Source: Martinezella rhizogenes
Lineage (GTDB): Bacteria; Pseudomonadota; Alphaproteobacteria; Rhizobiales; Rhizobiaceae
Assembly (NCBI RefSeq): GCF_000799715.1
Contig: NZ_JUHG01000015.1
Location: 186,001 to 250,000 of the forward strand
Length of the DNA: 64,000 bases
Direction: 5' to 3'
How positions within the stretch are numbered: position 1 is the first letter of the stretch; every line of letters starts with the position of its first letter. The translations under genes and the position numbers were made by a program. Of this stretch, positions 61,310 through 64,000 are shown piece after piece. The notes under the pieces were generated by a model. It was not told the DNA's origin. It saw only the letters and a program-made list of their open reading frames with translations, and searched no databases.

Positions 61310-62260
61310 ATGAACAAGCGACGCTTGGGACGAACAGGAATTTCGATTTCTCCCATTATTCTCGGAGGCAACGTGTTTGGATGGACGACTGACGAGAAGA
61401 CGTCCTTCGACGTTCTCGACGCATGTTTCGAAGCCGGGCTAAACACGATCGACACCGCCGATGTCTATTCCTCCTGGGTGCCGGGAAATATCGGCGGCGA
61501 ATCCGAAACCATAATCGGCAAATGGTTGAAGAGAGGCACGGCTTCCCGTGACAAGACGGTCGTCATTACCAAAGTCGGATCGGAAATGGGCGAGGGCAAG
61601 AAGGGCCTGAGCGAGGCCTATATCATGGAAGCAGTTGAAGCCTCCCTGCGTCGTCTCCAGACGGATTACATCGACGTCTACCTTTCTCATTGGCACGACC
61701 CCGAAACGCCATATGAGGAAACGCTCGGTGCTTACGAGAAGCTGAAGGCACAGGGAAAAATTCGGGCATCTGGTTGCTCCAACCTCGATGTAGATCAGCT
61801 GACTGACGCGCTTGCCGCCGCTGCGAAAAATGGTGTCCAACGCTATGACGTGTTGCAGCCGGAATATAACCTTTATGATCGCGGCGGCTTCGAAGGTGCT
61901 CTGTCTGACCTTTGTGTCGAGGAAGACATCGCAGTCATCACCTATTACAGCCTGGCATCCGGCTTCCTATCTGGGAAATACCGCTCGAAAGCGGACGTTG
62001 AAGGTCGTCCCCGCGGCGATGGCTTGTTGAAATATTTTGACGACAAGGGAACTCGCATTCTCGCTGCCCTTGAACAGGTCACGAAGGAAGAGAAGGCAAG
62101 CGCGGCGGAAGTAGCTCTTGCTTGGCTCCTGGCAAAACGAGGTGTGACGGCGCCCATCGCCAGCGCAACGAGTGTCAGCCAGGCCCAGAGCCTGGCCAGA
62201 GCCGCGCAATTATCACTCTCGGACGACGCAATCACGGTCCTGGACAAGGCGGGATTATAG
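61310..62260 (+). CDS. Aldo/keto reductase
   Basis: 316 residues. The catalytic tetrad is visible: Asp and Tyr in NTIDTADVYSSW, Lys in VVITKVGSE and His in DVYLSHWHDP. The NADPH site includes 'YYSLASGFLSGKYRSK' and 'ASATSVSQAQSLARAAQLSL'. Resembles the YajO/Gpr69-like group. CGGAGA precedes ATG 61310. Part of a plus-strand gene row opposite the LysR gene. Confidence 0.93.
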   Translation: MNKRRLGRTGISISPIILGGNVFGWTTDEKTSFDVLDACFEAGLNTIDTADVYSSWVPGNIGGESETIIGKWLKRGTASRDKTVVITKVGSEMGEGKKGLSEAYIMEAVEASLRRLQTDYIDVYLSHWHDPETPYEETLGAYEKLKAQGKIRASGCSNLDVDQLTDALAAAAKNGVQRYDVLQPEYNLYDRGGFEGALSDLCVEEDIAVITYYSLASGFLSGKYRSKADVEGRPRGDGLLKYFDDKGTRILAALEQVTKEEKASAAEVALAWLLAKRGVTAPIASATSVSQAQSLARAAQLSLSDDAITVLDKAGL

Positions 62261-62332
62261 TGCGGATAGCTGCAATCCGGAGCCGATCAGGTTCCGGACA
62301 GCGGTCGAGAACACTCGAAAGGATTGTTCCGA

Positions 62333-62698
62333 ATGGACTACATTACGAATGTCTTCCACATGAGCGTCGAGCCAGATGATCTGGTCGCGTTCAAAGAACT
62401 GGTCGGTGAAATCGTTGCCGCGAGCAGCAACGAACCCGGCACGTTCATCTATGAATACTCTGCCAGCGAGGACGAGCGCGAGGTTCATATCGTCGAACGT
62501 TATCGCGCAGATTCGGTGCTGAGCCATGTCGAGAACACGTTTGCGCCATTTGCAGAACGTTTCCTCAAGATGGCGAGGATTGAACGCCTGTATGTCTACG
62601 GCGACGCTCCTGCAGACGTGAAAAGCAAGCTCGATGTCTTCGGTGCCCACTACATGTCCCCCCTGGCAGGCTTTGCAAAACCTATAGCCGCCTCTTGA
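62333..62698 (+). CDS. ABM-type (antibiotic biosynthesis monooxygenase-like) small protein
   Basis: 121 residues, a ferredoxin-like fold by pattern: 'DLVAFKELVGEIVAASSNEPGTFIYEYSASEDEREVHIVERY' then 'HVENTFAPFAERFLKMARIERLYVYG'. The ABM family (YgiN-like) includes quinol monooxygenases and heme-free oxygenases. AAAGGA precedes ATG 62333; an in-frame TTG at 62324 is less likely. Follows the aldo/keto reductase by 70 bases. Substrate unknown. Confidence 0.85.
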   Translation: MDYITNVFHMSVEPDDLVAFKELVGEIVAASSNEPGTFIYEYSASEDEREVHIVERYRADSVLSHVENTFAPFAERFLKMARIERLYVYGDAPADVKSKLDVFGAHYMSPLAGFAKPIAAS

Positions 62699-62913
62699 CA
62701 ACTGACCGTTGCGCCACGAGCGCGAGGTGAAAGAGGGGACTCTGACGACGATCTCGACATTTTGTGGCAAGGCTGGAAGAGGCATGAGCATGCCTTTTCC
62801 GGTTGCTTTTATTGTTTGGTGCGTCAGAAGTTTCAGGCAGGAGTTATCGTCTGCGAGGACGTTCGCCATTACCGGTTCGCACAAGAGCAAGTTTTAGACA
62901 AAAGGATCTACAT

Positions 62914-63831
62914 TTGGATCGCCTCGAATGCGACCGCATGTTCATCGCAGTCATAGACACCGGCAGCTTTGCGGCGGCCGCCACGCGCCTCGGGACAAGC
63001 GCGGGGCAGGCTTCAAAACTCGTATCTAGGCTTGAAACAAACCTGGGCGTGCAGTTGATCATGCGCACGACGCGGGCTTTATCGTTGTCGGAAGCCGGGC
63101 GGGCATACTACGAGCGGATAAAGACATTGCTTGAGGAGTTTGATGATCTTGATGCGTCGGTGCGTAACGCCTCAGGAGTGCCGTCGGGCAGGCTGCGGAT
63201 CACCGCACCGCTCACATTTGGCACTACACAGCTGGCTTCGGTGCTGATCCAGTTCGCGACAGCCTATCCGGACATCCAGCTCGATGTCAGCTTCTCCGAC
63301 CGGATCGTCAATCTCGTGGACGAAGGGTTTGATGCAGCGATCCGCATTGGCCGTCCGGAAGACAGCAGTCTTATAGCACGCAAATTATGCGCCATAAGAA
63401 TTGTGCTCATTGCAGCCCCCTCCTATCTGGATGGGCGCGGAATGCCGGTCGAGCCGGCGCATCTTGCGCACCACGACTGCATCATAGACACAAATTTTCG
63501 CGATCCACTCACCTGGCGGTTCAAGCACCACGCCGATCCGCAGCCCATTCTGGCTGACGTCCATGGCCGTATCCAGTTCTCCAACGCCGAGGCTTGCGTT
63601 GCGGCCGCCGAAGCCGGGCTCGGCATCGCTCGTGCTCCAAGCTTCGTGGCCGGCGCAAGACTGCGGGCGGGGGCGGTCAAGCCAGTGCTCAGCGATTTCG
63701 AAGACGAACCCCGAGGCCTTTATGCTGTCTATCCGCCCGGCCGGCATCTGGCCTTGAAAGTGCGGGTTCTCGTCGATTTCCTGGCAAACGCCTTTCGCGG
63801 ACAACCGGTCTGGGACAAAAACTGGCCGTGA
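62914..63831 (+). CDS. LysR-family transcriptional regulator
   Basis: 305 residues from TTG 62914, which gives the family-typical start MDRLECDRMFIAVIDTGSFA and has AAGGA eight bases upstream. HTH AAAATRLGTSAGQASKLVSR. Effector domain 'GRLRITAPLTFGTTQLASVL' and 'FDAAIRIGRPEDSSLIARKL' is complete. A DoxX-like gene follows 110 bases downstream with a dyad between them, suggesting control of that gene. Confidence 0.9.
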   Translation: MDRLECDRMFIAVIDTGSFAAAATRLGTSAGQASKLVSRLETNLGVQLIMRTTRALSLSEAGRAYYERIKTLLEEFDDLDASVRNASGVPSGRLRITAPLTFGTTQLASVLIQFATAYPDIQLDVSFSDRIVNLVDEGFDAAIRIGRPEDSSLIARKLCAIRIVLIAAPSYLDGRGMPVEPAHLAHHDCIIDTNFRDPLTWRFKHHADPQPILADVHGRIQFSNAEACVAAAEAGLGIARAPSFVAGARLRAGAVKPVLSDFEDEPRGLYAVYPPGRHLALKVRVLVDFLANAFRGQPVWDKNWP

Positions 63832-63852
63832 TTGCTTCCATTTTGGAAGCAA
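63832..63852. promoter_or_regulatory. Dyad between LysR and DoxX-like genes
   Basis: TTGCTTCC-N5-GGAAGCAA, perfect 8-bp arms, starting at the base after the LysR stop codon. Short spacing and the absence of a following T-run favour an operator over a terminator. Confidence 0.5.
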
Positions 63853-63940
63853 ATACTCTCTCGCACGCTGGATAATCATCGATCTGGAAATGGGGCATAT
63901 CCTTAGGCAGGAATTCACCCCTAACAGACGAGACACCATC

Positions 63941-64000
63941 ATGATCGATAACCGCACCGCCCCTTATGCTGTCCTCATTCTGCGACTGGCACTTGGACTG
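63941..64000 (+). CDS. DoxX-like membrane protein, N-terminal fragment
   Basis: Twenty codons (MIDNRTAPYAVLILRLALGL) before the right edge. 'APYA.L.LRLALG' is the usual first-helix start of DoxX-family membrane proteins, which often sit beside LysR or redox-stress genes. The ribosome site is weak. Assignment is tentative because only one helix start is visible. Confidence 0.55.
   Translation, partial: MIDNRTAPYAVLILRLALGL

Noticed and set aside
1..64000. tRNA or rRNA genes and complete insertion sequences
   Set aside because: I looked for tRNA-like cloverleaf ends, rRNA landmarks and transposase motifs (DDE, IS-family ends) and saw none that I could support.

Overview
This 64 kb window looks like part of a large plasmid of a Rhizobium-type alphaproteobacterium. 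The evidence is a Ti/pSym-style DNA-transfer module (traA-traF-traB-traH diverging from traC-traD-traG across a Q-type oriT), a high-GC sequence rich in ABC transporters, MFS pumps and LysR regulators, many small plasmid-type hypothetical proteins, a DUF1127 gene beside a tandem-hairpin RNA of the rhizobial 'cuckoo' kind, and no housekeeping genes. No repABC, trb mating-channel or quorum-sensing tra regulators lie inside the window.

Layout. 0-10 kb: the 5' end of a GNAT acetyltransferase gene, small hypotheticals (PhnA-like, DUF6894, a 41-residue membrane protein), a LysR/SDR divergent pair, an aldehyde-dehydrogenase remnant, a KgtP-like MHS transporter, and a LysR/DHA2-efflux divergent pair. 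9.6-10.0 kb: a broken second traH. 10-20.8 kb: a polyol-type CUT1 ABC transporter operon that also encodes a Zn-dehydrogenase, an FGGY kinase and a dihydroxyacetone kinase. It diverges from a GntR/HutC regulator followed by a DhnA-type class I aldolase. A 15-bp motif shared by the transporter and aldolase promoters suggests one regulon: import, oxidise, phosphorylate, cleave by aldol reaction, recover dihydroxyacetone. 20.9-27.4 kb: a second sugar operon (TIM-barrel isomerase, ribose-type ABC transporter, RpiR regulator, PfkB kinase) with translationally coupled genes.

28-36.7 kb is the conjugative DNA-processing region with oriT. 36.7-54.3 kb is a plasmid 'maintenance and entry' region: an HU-like protein, DUF736, an ArdC-like antirestriction protein, a Phd/PemK-like toxin-antitoxin pair, a ParB-like protein, a BrnA-like antitoxin without its toxin, a 1696-residue methylase-helicase fusion (DarB-like architecture), DUF1419 and a TOPRIM protein. 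Between them are several strong hairpins, a duplicated ~80-bp hairpin element and a heptamer tandem repeat. It ends in a minus-strand ncRNA with four CCTCCTCCC loops.

54.7-64 kb is metabolic again: a membrane FAD/cytochrome c polyol-type dehydrogenase operon (small Tat subunit, GMC subunit, tri-haem cytochrome) facing a LacI regulator across a perfect palindrome. Two LysR genes follow, with a tautomerase, an aldo/keto reductase, an ABM monooxygenase and the start of a DoxX-like gene. Functions are assigned from motifs and remembered family patterns only; no database search was run.
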